DNA of 64,000 nt from Lineus longissimus. Taxonomy: Eukaryota; Nemertea; Pilidiophora; Heteronemertea; Lineidae. The number at the start of each line of letters is the position of its first letter. Positions within the stretch are counted from its first letter, which is position 1. The notes beneath the pieces were generated by a model. The model was not told the DNA's origin, made no database searches, and was given only the letters and a program-made list of their open reading frames with translations. Position numbers and translations under genes: made by a program. Location: assembly GCF_910592395.1 (NCBI RefSeq), contig NC_088310.1:14083501-14147500 (forward strand), given 5' to 3'. Positions 43,486-54,554 of this stretch are shown here, one piece after another.

Positions 43486-44955
43486 AATGAAACGGCCAGA
43501 GGCCATTGTGCTCACCGTATAGATATTTGGTGCTTTGGAATTCATCCAGGTTAAGAAACATTGTACATGTATAGTATATAGGTCAAACCAAAGTCGGTAT
43601 GACATGTGATGTATCGTTGCTTGGAGTAAGTACCATCAGAATATCATCAAAACAAGTCACTAATAGACGAGATATCGCACTTTTTACCTATTTTAGTTTT
43701 GGCCTCCTGGTGACCAAGTTGAGTACCAGATCAGATCGAAATTCGCTGACCGAGGTAACATGACGTAGGGAGTCATGTGTACCAAATTTCAAGTTCATAG
43801 CTTTAGTGGTTAAGAAACGTGCTATAGTTACAATCAAACAACCAATTTACGCGATTTGACCTCTGTGACCTTGAAAAGCAGGTCAAATCAAAAACTCATA
43901 AGATATGTGATGTATCCTTGCTAGGAGAACCTACCATACAAATGTTATTGAAAACGAATCACTAATAAGCGAGATATCACACTTTCTAGGTTTTCACTTT
44001 TGGCCCCCTGGTGGCCAAGTCGAGAATTACACCGGCTGAAATTCAGGGTCAGAGGTCAGATGACCTAGGGGGTCCTTTGTACATAGTCTCAAGTTCATAG
44101 CCTAAGAGGTTAACAAACGTTCCACAGTTACGCTCAAATGGCCAATTTACTCTATTTGACCTCTGTGACCTTGACAAGTATGTCAAATCAACAACCCGTA
44201 TCATATGGGATGTATCCTTGCTAGGAGTATCTACCATAAAATTTTTACCAAAAGCTAATCAGTAATAAGCGAGATATGGCACTATTCAATTTTTTGGTTT
44301 TGGCCCCCTGGTGGCCAAGTAAAGAATCAGACTGGACCGAAAATCAGTGTCACATGTCATCTGACCTAGGGGGTCATGTGTACCAACCTTTAAAGTTCAT
44401 AGCTTTAGTGGTTAAGAAACGTGCCATATTTACACACAAACGGCCAATTCACACCATTTGACCTCTGTGACCTTGAAAAGTATGCCACATCGACCTGATG
44501 TTTTGTCAATATGTAGAGCTACGTAACAGGTGTCTACATACCAAATTTAAAGACTATAGGACGAATAAAGACAAAACGTGCCACTATCGGTGAAATTTTA
44601 GAGTTTGACCTCTGTGACCTTGAAAAGTAAGTAGGTCAAATCAAAAACCCGTATGATATGTGATGTATCCTTGATAGGGGTACCCACCATAAAATGTTTG
44701 TCAAAAACAAATCAGTAATAAATGAGATATTGCACATTTTAACTTTTCGGTTTTAGCCCCCTGGTGGCAATGTCAATAATCAGACCGGAGCAAAATTCAG
44801 TGTCTGGGTACATATGACCTTGAGCATGATGTATACAAAGTTTCAGGTTCAGAGCACAAGCGGTTAAGAAACGTGCCACACAGGATACGGACGACGACGG
44901 ACGACGACGACGGACACAGGGCTATCGTAAAGATTCCCCTAACGGTGAGCCAAAA
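43486..44955 (-). mobile_element. Family B element, intact borders
   Basis: It begins AATGAAACGGCCAGAGGCC...GCTCACCGT and ends CCCCTAACGGTGAGCCAAAA, the same borders as at 19009 and 24805. Four to five modules of about 300 bp lie between, each with TGGCCCCCTGGTGGCCAAG and GACCTCTGTGACCTTGAAAA, and a short (GAC)n tract at 44885-44917. Non-coding. It confirms that the 20.3-24.5-kb complex is foreign to the first copy. Confidence 0.8.
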
Positions 44956-46288
44956 ATGACTTTTCTTTCCAAACAAACCCTTGACGTTTGAAATATACAT
45001 GCGATGCACTATGGCAGAATACAAAACGTCAAAATGGCAATTGGTGTATCATCCCTATCCTTACCTTAGTCATTTGTGTTGCTGGGAGAACAACTTGTTT
45101 CTTGAAAGTAAATTCTATCATTCAAATTGTTGTTTGCTTATACCTTTTTGTTCCGTTTTCTATGAACCTTGATGATTACCGATAGGATGTTACTGGAGAC
45201 GAGAAGAACTTGGATCACCATGCTGGTACCATGCCATGAAGTGCTGCAGTATATGTCGGACACTGAATTTCGATGTACAGATTGCCTTTGTTAAACCGTA
45301 CAAGGTGAAGTCGCTGAACTGTACGAGGGTTCGCTTAACATGTACGATCATTGCAGAAATCCGTCAAAATCACGAAAAAAAATTAAGAAAAGGGCAGAAT
45401 TTCAAATGAAAAAACCACGGAACACATACCCAGAAGTTGACTCCATAGCTTTAAATGGGAATGTGACAGCCTACCGTTGACCAGACAGCAATTACATGGT
45501 ACACTACTAAACTTGTTTAAAATTGTTATAAAGTAGTCTTTTAAACGACAAAAACCATCCGTTATCATCTGAAGGATAGTGAATTGTATATAGCAAGACC
45601 CAAGGACGCTACATCGCAAAAATTTATTCGTATCTACCATTTTTATTTCATACACTGATTTTCAACTCTCGTTGTCTGCTAGAGTGCATAAGCGGCAGTT
45701 CGCTGAACCGTACATTTGGTTGCTAAACCGCTACAGTTATCGACCGTGGTTGTAGTACAGCAAGAACTAAGACTTTTTTGGGTGTTTTGATGTTGATATC
45801 TTAGCTTTGTTTCGAGCAATCATGCTTTTTCTGCAAAAATATCAATATGCGATAGATACTTTTCTATTGACCTTTGAAATCTGCCCCCAAGCTTCCACCT
45901 CTTCAACATGCACTCTGCCATGTTATACATTTAGGGCCCTGTGTAAAAAAACAAAGACAAGTTAATAATGATAGGTTATTCCTTTTAGTATTCCAATTAT
46001 TGCACAACACTTCAAACCTCATTCAATGAAGGATGGACATAATTATCCCATTCATGGGCATACCTTCATTGGGGTTATTGACACCGTGATGTAACTGGAC
46101 ATGTCACTTATTACAATCCTACGGCAGTTAGATAGATGTGTTTTAGCAAGAATATAAAGAATATTCTTTGTATAATCTTGCTGGTGGTGTATGATTATGT
46201 GGAAATAATTCTGTGTGACCAACCCCATAACCTTCCTTGGGAGGGTAGCCTTGTGCAGTGGGAGAGTGTCGGTAGTCACCACAAATGT
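44956..46288. other. No recognised gene
   Basis: Short frames on both strands without recognisable domains. Related phrases GCTGAACTGTACGAG (45312) and GCTGAACCGTACATT (45702) hint at a weak local repeat. Nothing else is supported. Confidence 0.4.
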
Positions 46289-47185
46289 GACCCGTCACAT
46301 CAAAACCGGGCCCATGTCGCACAGAAGATGAGCCTAAATGACAATAGGAGATATTGGAAGAAATTGATGTGCTCATATTTCACAAAAGGCAGACAATCGA
46401 AAATGAAAAATAGCATTGCAAAGTGAGCATAACCCCTCAGCCTATTAAGGTTGAAGGTGAGATAATGGTGAAGTTGGCTTAGTGGAGTGGCTAGTTTGCA
46501 TATGGAAATTAAAATTGTGGAAACCTATTTTGAGGATGTGAGCCATATTGAATTTCGAATCGCGCTGATTTTCGAAAGGAACCTTCCCCTTACAATACTG
46601 CATTAGGCCTTCACCCACTAAAAATTGATTCCATCCTCCAAGCCGTTCTTCTCGAAATTGACGGAAACCAATTTCAAGCACGTTGCCCTGGTGACCATAT
46701 TGAGAATCGGAACGAGCCCGTTTTCGACAGGAACCTCGCTCTAGTCACCCTCAACGTACATACCAAAAATGAATTTAATCGGACGAACGGTTCTCCTCGA
46801 AATTGACGGAAACCGATTTCAAGCACGTTGCCCTGGTGACCATATTGAGAATCGGAACGAGCCCGTTTTCGACAGGAACCTCGCTCTAGTCACCCCCAAC
46901 GTACATACAAAAATGAATTTGATCGGACGAACGGTTCTCCTCGAAATTGACGGAAACCAATTTCAAACACGCCGCCCTGGTGGCCATATCGATAAATGGA
47001 ACAAGCCCGTTTTCGAAAGGAACCTTCCTCTAGTCACCCCCATTGTACATACCAAAAATGAAATTGACGGACCGCGCACCTGACGACAATACCCCTCTAG
47101 CCCATTTGGACTGAGGGGTAATAAAAACTCAGTCTCAACCTGCCAAGCTCAGAGCAACATGCGCCTGGTTTTGCTGTGACGGGCC
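46289..47185. mobile_element. Second copy of the GACCCGTCAC MITE, interrupted
   Basis: The left part (GACCCGTCACATCAAAACC ... GATGTGCTCATATTTCAC) and right part (CTCAACCTGCCAAGCTCAGA ... GCTGTGACGGGCC) together match the element at 4275-4458 in reverse orientation. About 0.7 kb of other sequence separates the halves (46429-47111). Confidence 0.75.
46429..47111. mobile_element. Nested element with four 145-bp repeats and C/G hairpin ends
   Basis: The borders are ATAACCCCTCAGCC on the left and a 3' hairpin (ACCCCTCTAGCCCATTTGGACTGAGGGGT in outline) on the right. Inside, CCATATTG recurs at 46542, 46693, 46838 and 46982 with spacing near 145 bp. Each unit has CGAAATTGACGGAAACC and AGCCCGTTTTCGACAGGAAC. 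Central tandem repeats with a terminal hairpin recall non-autonomous Helitron-like or pearl-type elements. Confidence 0.7.
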
Positions 47186-47479
47186 ACAAATAGGAGTTAT
47201 TCAGGTTTGATATTTAACCACAAAAAGTCTGTTATTTCAGAACCAGTGTAAGATATTAACAAGAAAACAGATCAGGCAGTCTTATTTTCCCTGTACTACA
47301 ACACCATTATAAATTGATGATTACATAATGAAAAGAATAATGCACTTCATAGTGATCTTAACGATCATACAGACAACAACATTTGCAACAACCTTGTGCA
47401 AACCACATTGAATCATTAGTTGTAGGTGTTGATGTTGATATGAGCTAGACTCTACTTACATCTGAAAAGTAAGTCAAAT

Positions 47480-47820
47480 GGACTTTTGAAGAACTAACAA
47501 TTTTTTCCCCCTGTGACCTTTAAAAGTAGGCAGGCCTAAAGCTAAAAAAAAGATTGATGCAGATTATTTAGCTTGTTTAGATATATCAATGACAGGTATT
47601 TGGTGATTGACTGTTTAACGAGACTGACTTACTGTTCAATGCGAAAAGTGCATCACTTGAACCTAAAATTGTCAACATGTTGAGATGTGGAAGCATAGCG
47701 TTCACAGCCCTAGCAGTTAAGAAACTTGAAAACGTGCCAATGTCCGAAGTTTTCCTTGACTGATGACGGCGAATGATGGACACTGTACCACCATAGACTC
47801 GCCGAACCAATGAGTTCAAA
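47480..47820. mobile_element. Decayed family B fragment
   Basis: The phrases CCTGTGACCTTTAAAAGTAGG and CAGTTAAGAAACTTGAAAACGTGCC, and a final GATGACGGCGAATGATGGACAC with TAGACTCGCCG, mirror the right half of family B copies. It is too diverged for borders. Confidence 0.45.
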
Positions 47821-48367
47821 ATACTTCAAAACCAATGAAATGTAAGAGTTTTGACTAATTCAATTCGTCTTCCAAAGGAATTTATCCCAAAGAAGAAGAA
47901 AGTATTTCTGTGATAACCAGTTGCCCAGTGGTGTGGTGAACATAAATATATTTTCGATATTTTGTTTTATTCCCTCCACTGCACATTGTATACCCCATGT
48001 CTTTATTTCCTACAATTCTTACATCTCATGGTTTGCGTATTCACTTGTATTTGCATATGGATTAGCAGTCAGCAGCATGACAATATTTCTATTATATATG
48101 TTGCCAGTCAAGGCTCATCAAGCTGGTGTTGGACTCCAGACAGTGGGTGATTTCCTCAGGTATGGCATGACTCAACCAAAGTTTATGCAGCCTCTTGTAA
48201 CTATCACTGCATAGGTGTAGTGGGTTTCCTCGCCTGAAAGATTGAACAAATTCATCGGTATCAACTCAAATATTTTATACATATGCCTAAATTTAAGCAA
48301 ATGTAAAAGGCACAAAACTGTCAGAACTTATCGAGAATTAGCAATAGCTCACAACCAATCATATGCC

Positions 48368-48766
48368 CTTTATGCTGACTTCATGCAGAGTTCAAACTTG
48401 AATAATAGTTCTACTATTATTAGGTTAAATGGAAGGTCCCACGGCAGAGCTGTCTATGTTAAAAATAGTATAAAACAAGGAGGTGTCCTGTCACCTATTC
48501 TGTTCTGTATTTATACAGACAAATTGTAACATCGTCTGAAGGAAGATGGTTTTGGCTGCTTCATAGGTCAATTATTTATGGGAGCACTGGGATATGCTGA
48601 CGACATTGTTTTTATATCTCCAACCAAACATGGTCTCAGAAAATTGGTTAGGGGATGTGATGAATTTTCAGACCAATATCAAGCGCTATTTAATGCTCCA
48701 AAAAGTCATTTTCTAATATTTAGTAATGAGCCAGAGCTAGTGGAATTCACACTATGGAACAACTAG
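48368..48766 (+). pseudogene. LINE reverse-transcriptase fragment
   Basis: Two plus-strand frames, separated by a stop after IYTDKL, cover RT motifs: IKQGGVLSPILFCIYTDKL and then GALGYADDIVFISPT with the catalytic YADD intact. CDEFSDQYQALFNAPKSHF follows. The order matches palm motifs 3 to 5 of CR1/L2-like LINEs. The finger domain, thumb and endonuclease are missing. A stop and truncation make it inactive. It resembles the remnant at 59.3 kb. Confidence 0.85.
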
Positions 48767-48926
48767 AGGCCTGGCGGCATGTATAGCTACGCTGGCGGAA
48801 TTTAATAGCAAGGAATCAGATGAATGACAAGAAAATGTAGCAAGTAGTATATGCGAGTACCAGAATGTAGGTTTATGGTAGATAGGGAGATGTGGACAGA
48901 CTAGATGGAATCAAGCTTAGACAAAT

Positions 48927-49076
48927 GGGGCCAAATTCATGAAGGGTGTTCAGCTTAAAACAGCGTTTAGCTACAGAATAGACAGATTCAGGTCCTTCAT
49001 GTAAATCTTCACAGAACATGAATAGGCCCTATAACTAATCAGGGAGAAGTTACACACGTCTAATGAATTTGGCCCC
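48927..49076. mobile_element. MITE with GGGGCCAAATTCAT ends
   Basis: GGGGCCAAATTCATGAAG at 48927 and its inverted counterpart (CTAATGAATTTGGCCCC) at 49060-49076 bound a 150-bp non-coding segment. It lies downstream of the LINE remnant. No target duplication was found. Confidence 0.65.
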
Positions 49077-49159
49077 TAGGGTGGATGACAGTTGTAAAGG
49101 TTTTATTTGAACTGCAATGAATGAAGTAGTTGAGGGGTTCTTTTGTTACATCTGCTCTT

Positions 49160-49795
49160 CAATACCTTCAGTGCCTTTGCTCCAACTGTGTTTAAGCAGG
49201 CCAGCGCAAAACTGCTCTCTCAATACCTTTAGTTTGATACCATTAATGCGACTGCCTTCCTCTTACGGTGTTCAAGTTGTTTAGTGAGTCAAAAAAGTAT
49301 ATCAGGGTAAACCTACTCTTAAACACCTTTAGTTTGATATCAAACACGGATGACACCTTTCGCTGTAACCGTCTCCAAGTAGGTCAGTTGGTAATAAAAG
49401 TTGGTTAGCACAAACCTACTGTTCATTATCTTTAGTTCGATACCAAACACGACTACTTTAGCTATAACAGTCTTAAAGTAGGGCAGAAGGTCATAAAAGT
49501 AGGTCAGTGCAAATCTCTCCTTCATTACCTTGAGTTTAGATTAGTTATTGTGATACTGTCTTATTCCCTCCCATAAGGCTCTAGATTGTGACACGAGGCC
49601 ATCTCTAACATCACCCTCTCTACTCTCATATCAATCAGGCTACAATGCGGTCTATTGTGACATGAAGCATGATGCCGTCTCTTTCATCACCCGCTTCTCT
49701 TATATCAATCAGGCTACAACGAAGTCTTACTTGATTGTGACATCAGGCATGATAACGTCTCATACATCACGCTCTTCTCTTATTTCGATCAGTTT
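49160..49795. repeat. Two short tandem arrays
   Basis: From 49160 to 49540 a unit of about 100 bp repeats about four times (CTTTAGTTTGATACC; GTAGGTCAG). From 49580 to 49795 a second unit repeats three times (GATTGTGACAT; ATCAATCAGGCTACAA) at 70-85-bp spacing. Both are diverged and non-coding. Confidence 0.6.
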
Positions 49796-49799
49796 TATT

Positions 49800-50808
49800 C
49801 TATAATATTATAATAAATAAAAATTCAGAGATGCCTATTCAATTTCAAGGCTTTTTTATTCAATCAACTTGTATAATATAGTAATAATAACACAAGACCA
49901 AAACGTGAAGGACAAATCAGCTAAGGTACAGCGTCTTCTTCCCCGATCCTGTCAATCTCATGGCTGACTGGTTGATTGGTTTCATTTTACCAGTTCCACA
50001 GCATGCACAGCAACACCACTTTGCCAGTGGAGACCACCGGAATGACTCGTAGATTATAGACTGCATCATCCTGTAAACATGAGAAAAAATAGCACTTTGT
50101 AAAAAAACATCATCAAAATCAGATATTTATTATTAACATTCCCGATTATGTTACAAAAACAATGAGTAGTCAGTGCTGATACGCAAAAACCGTGAGAGGA
50201 AACATAACCCTGTATGGCTTGCTGTTCATGTTGTTGGTAAGGTAAAACACAAATTAATGTACAAAAAAAGATCAAAACTTTTGTGAAAAACTAGTGAACT
50301 GTTGGGGGGGGGGGGATAAAATAAAGTTAAATTTGAAAAAGTTCACCCTTATTTACTAACGTTCACCTTGATAGAGTTTGGACACATGGCTTGCAATGCA
50401 TACTTTACTTCCCTGCAAATATGTTGCAGTGTATTGCATTTGTTCATGTACCGGTATCGGGTATGTAACTGTAATGTATTGTAAATAATGTAGGCCCAGT
50501 TCATGCAGCTCCTCACGATTTTCCGTATCAGCAGCATAGACTGAGAATGGCAGTTTTATTGTTCGTTAAAAATACCTCGCAATTCCAGCAGACTACTTCG
50601 TCGCTATTATTTGTGTACTCTGACCAGTTTCACCATCAAAGGTGTACGATATCATTGTTATTTTGACAAGAAACATGAGAAAACATCAACTTCTTGTGAA
50701 GCGGTCCGCCATGTTATTGTTTGTTCATCAAGCGTTCGGGTTTGTTTTGATTACGACGTTACGTCGATGATGATTATTAATACAAAGAGGCTATTCTTAT
50801 AAGGAACG
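49800..50808. other. No recognised gene
   Basis: AT-rich, with short frames and an 11-base G-run near 50304. No repeat pairs or domains were recognised. Confidence 0.4.
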
Positions 50809-50810
50809 AG

Positions 50811-50930
50811 TTTACAATCCCCGATCACACCCCAAAAAAAGGTCATCGGTTGACCAATGAAGCACCACTGTTCAATGGATTTATAGTCGAATGCGATCAA
50901 ACTACGTCATTTCCGATCGGGGATTGTAAA
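50811..50930. mobile_element. 120-bp MITE with perfect 16-bp TIRs
   Basis: TTTACAATCCCCGATC at 50811-50826 and its exact inverse at 50915-50930 enclose 88 bp of unique sequence. No target duplication is visible. The perfect ends suggest a young insertion. Confidence 0.7.
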
Positions 50931-50939
50931 TTTTAACCG

Positions 50940-51830
50940 TCATGGCCAATTGTACCTAGCAAATCAAGAGAAAATACAGAGAAAACTCACCCTGATTTTC
51001 TCTCAAAACGTCTACCGTACGTAGATGAACTGAGCGCATGAATCTGGGTTTCTCTACGTGTCTTTTATCGGCAATATTAATAAGAATTAGACAAAATAAC
51101 CCCACAAAACGACATGTTGACATTGAAAATCAAAATATAGGGAAATACCACTTCCTAGCTGCTCGTTTTGAAAAATTTAGACTGGAACTATGTTTTGAAG
51201 TGAACGTACACACTCTGTATACATTCGCAAAATGGCCATCACTTTATCAGCCTCAGCTGCAATGCCTTAGGCCAATGCATTATGTGCAGCGCGTTCAGTA
51301 CATTACAGAGACAGGTAGGATCGAGGCCGTTTCGCCACTTTTGACCAGACGACAATTTCCAGCTTAAAATCTGCTAATTACTGCCAATTACGGGGCGTTT
51401 AGTCTTTCTGCTGTAAATAGCTATAATCCTATCGAAACAAGAGTTCAAAATATTGGTATCCTGGCACATTTTCTGGCCCAGCTACAGCAAATTCGGATGA
51501 AAATGCAACTATTTTGCTGGAACTACTTTCGGCCAGCTCCAGTACAAACCATAAGCTCCGCTGGAAGCCAGCGTAGCTAAAAAATTGGGCAAATTGTAAA
51601 TGAAAGAAAAAACTTATCTGGGCATTATGCCCAAAGCTCACATTATGCAAAGTTTCAGCCATCTACCTCCTGAATGACGACAATGATGAACGACAGACGC
51701 CACAATATTGTATAAGCTCTCAACAGGTAAGCTAAAAAATAAACTAGAGGCATCAGGTGACGGCATAGATTCGTCTCCAGGGAACTGACAGATGGACAAT
51801 TTTTAGATGTGATCAGGGAATGATGGATAA
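50940..51830. other. No recognised gene
   Basis: An ATG frame of 109 codons lies at 51038-51367, and minus-strand frames overlap it. None has a recognisable domain or splice signal I can support. It may be unique intergenic or intronic sequence. Confidence 0.35.
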
Positions 51831-51834
51831 CGTC

Positions 51835-52400
51835 AGGATATTTTGTGTTGGTGACTTGGACTGTCATCAAATCCTTTGAAGTTCAGCATGAGACAAACCT
51901 GTCCATTACATGCATGGTCACAACCTAGGACAACTAGTAAATGCAGTCTGGACCATTGAATCAATTCCTCTGAAACATATGTTGAGACAAACAAGCCCAG
52001 CAGATACATGGCACAACCTTGGGACAACCAGTAACAGTCTGGACCTTTACATCTAGTCCTTTGAGGTGTAGGTTGTGACAAACTAGTCCAGTGAACATGG
52101 TCGAGCCAAGGACTAAGCCCAAGGGGTATGATGGATACATAATATTAAGTAAAAACTTAACCTTCTGTAAACCAACTGCCACATAATGTTTTCTTTATTT
52201 AATCTATCCGCGTTAAGTAATACAGTGAAAAAGTAAGTGTTGAAGAATTGTGGCTCAGCTCCTCTCTCTCTTGGTCGACTGTGATGCTGGTCACCGAAAA
52301 TGTTGAAATGCAACTGTCCATCATCCCTGTTGAACATAATGAGAGAACATTTTAATTTTGCTTACCAAGTTATGTAAGACCAACAGACACTGATAAGATA
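51835..52400 (+). mobile_element. Diverged single arm of the giant-palindrome family
   Basis: Phrases in the same order as 22925-23540: GTCCTTTGAGGTGTAGGTTG, AGCCCAAGGGGTATGA, AAGTAAAAACTTAAC, AACTGCCACA, TAATACAGTGAAAAAG, and ACCAACAGACACTG. There is no matching inverted arm nearby, so it is a single-arm copy or half of an old element. Divergence is much greater than between the two arms at 20.7-24.5 kb. Confidence 0.6.
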
Positions 52401-53190
52401 CTAATGATCAAGAAAATTAATTGACAAGCCCTTCGGCGATAATGGCTCAATGTGTTGTCAATGTGTACAGGGACTGGACCAATTGGTTCACTTACTGAAT
52501 CCAAGATGGCGGACCACCAGACTAAAATGCGAGTACTAATTGAAGAGCTTAGAAGTATAATCAGGCTAAGGCACATTTTAAACCCTGTATTTGGAGAAAA
52601 ATGCAAAAATATGAAAAAAATCTTCACATTCCCTGGAAACACGCAAGTGATGATTTCTAGATATCGCTGAATCATTAAGAGGCACAGATTATATGTGTTG
52701 AAAGCATTTGCTTCTTTAAGGGTATAAATACTGCAAAATGTGCATAAACCAAGAAGGGTTGTTACAACTAGTTACACTACGGACTTAGTGATAAGGCCTC
52801 GTCCCATCGCCCTTACCGGCCACTACGACAAGTCAATACTCTTGCTAATGATTCGTCATTATTGGTCGTCGCAAAAACAACGAATTGACACAGATATCAA
52901 CTAGGTCAACCAATCACGCGGTAGTCTGGCGGACACACCTCCACGACACACTTTATGTGACTTAGCATGGTGTCCCTGATGCGGCCACTAAAGACATGAT
53001 GACGTAGATTGCCACAACAAACTTATGGTGTGAAGCTGTGTACTCCTCCTACTATAATATTACGTCTGGAGGCGAAGTCGTAAGGTGTACAGTTAGCCGA
53101 CGACGTTTGGTGTGCAGGTTTCTAATGTCTTCGGCATTCTGCGGGCGATGTGGAATTAGTCCGCCGAGGTTATGGAAGAAAAAAACCAAA
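52401..53190. other. Upstream region of the candidate gene at 53.2 kb
   Basis: No gene or repeat is recognised. The last 400 bp are richer in CpG than the surroundings and include CCAATCACGCGG near 52910, which could be promoter sequence for the exon at 53191. No TATA box is evident at a useful distance. Confidence 0.3.
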
Positions 53191-53866
53191 ATGGCGGGAG
53201 TGTCGGAGAACGAGAAGCGTACTGCAATTTTTTCCGCATCAATTTTGAAGTATGTGGATAATGAGGCGTTGGGGAGTTCGTTCAAGAGCCATATAACTTT
53301 TGCATGCCAGGGTTATGAAACTGCCGGCTTGTTAGAAAAATGTCGGCGGATTAGATGGTCTTCGTTTTCGGACATTTTTTTGTTGGTTGGCACGAACGAT
53401 TGTTGTAGTCGTTCCAGTGCAAGCGGACATGGTGGAGCCAGTGCTTGTGGGCCAGGTTACTCTACCAGTGAAATATGCAGGCGTATTGATGTAAGTTTTA
53501 TCTGTTATAGTGGTGACTTCTCGCTACGTTAATTGCAAAATACATGTACATGATAAGAATGAGCTTACATAAGCAATCTAATCTTTGTTTAAAAATAGTG
53601 AAATACATTGAAAAGACTTCACCACGTACACGAAGGAGTGCAGGGAGTTTTCATATCCATCGCTGTTGGGAAGAGAAGGCAAATAAGCCTGGCCAAAGCC
53701 TGGGGCCAAATTGGTTGCCTTGGATGAGCCGTCATCAGTGAATTCACCTTTTTCATTACAGATTGTTAAACTAGAAATATATAACGCAATTGGGGCAAAT
53801 TGCGAATGTATGCCCCCGCTCTGGTGTGTTCGGTGTGTAAATATGTTCATTGCGCGCGTTATTTAG
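53191..53866 (+). CDS. Candidate two-exon gene with SGNH-hydrolase-like motif
   Basis: Exon 1 (53191-53490) starts at an ATG in a strong context (CCAAAATGGCGGG) and runs 100 codons to a consensus donor (GAT|GTAAGT). Exon 2 begins at 53762 after TTTTTCATTACAG and is in phase. It reads IVKLEIYNAIGANCECMPPL and reaches a stop at 53864-53866, or splices on at GTAAAT at 53837. The protein starts MAGVSENEKRTA. FLLVGTNDC near residue 75 resembles block III-V sequence (G-T-N-D) of SGNH/GDSL hydrolases and is preceded by a hydrophobic strand. The usual first block with the Ser nucleophile is not evident. It could be a gene fragment, a retroelement-associated SGNH domain, or a small host gene. Confidence 0.4.
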
Positions 53867-54249
53867 CCTATAAATATGAAATTGTGGCTATAAGCGCACC
53901 TCGAATATAAGCACAGTGCGCTTATAAGCGCATAAATACGATAATATCTTCTCTGTGGCTGTTTATGAAATTTTGTGGAGGCTCTCACATAACATCCACA
54001 ATAATATGGCTGTTGACTGGGCTAGTTGGTCTTACAATAGACATGCACGTGAACAGCAGAGGTTGGTTTTCCCATTTACTCACTACAGAGGTGAAGCGTG
54101 GTCTATACTATTTTCGCCTTTGTCATCTCCTTGATCTTTTAAGTTTTTGCCGTTTCCAAGGCGATTGCCTGCTAGCAATTTACACAGAAGATCAGTGGGC
54201 AAGCTGTTGACCCTGTTACTGGAACAGCATCAATTATGCGATCGCCTGG
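53867..54249. other. No recognised gene
   Basis: Contains GCGCTTATAAGCGCA-type short palindromes at 53893-53935 and a frame at 53965-54210 without recognisable features. If exon 2 splices onward at 53837, further exons might lie here, but I cannot identify one. Confidence 0.3.
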
Positions 54250-54545
54250 AATCAGTCACAGAATATCTGGTACTCAGGAAGTTAAAGACTAGTCACTGCC
54301 GGGTAGCTAGTGCAATCTGCTAGAATCAGTCACAGAATATCCATTGCTTACATGCTAATGAATAACAACTGTCAGGCTATTTATCCCTTCTCCTGGTGTC
54401 AGTCACAGAATATCCAATGCTCGGATATCAATGAATAGGAATTGCCTAGCTATTTATCTCATCTCCTGATGTCTGTCACAGAATATCCAATGCTCGGATA
54501 TCAATGAATAGCAACTGCGTGGCTATTTATCTCATCTCTTATCTT
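54250..54545. repeat. Minisatellite, 73-bp unit, four units
   Basis: CAGTCACAGAATATC occurs at 54253, 54327, 54400 and 54473 (the last as CTGTCACAG). Each unit includes GGATATCAATGAATAG and GGCTATTTATCTCATCTC. The final unit runs into a short TCTCATCTTA repeat and then directly into the 145-bp array. Confidence 0.8.
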
Positions 54546-54554
54546 ATCTCATCT

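Noticed and set aside
51038-51367. 109-codon ATG frame
   Set aside because: No motif or homology recognised and no promoter or splice signals that I could support; length is compatible with chance.
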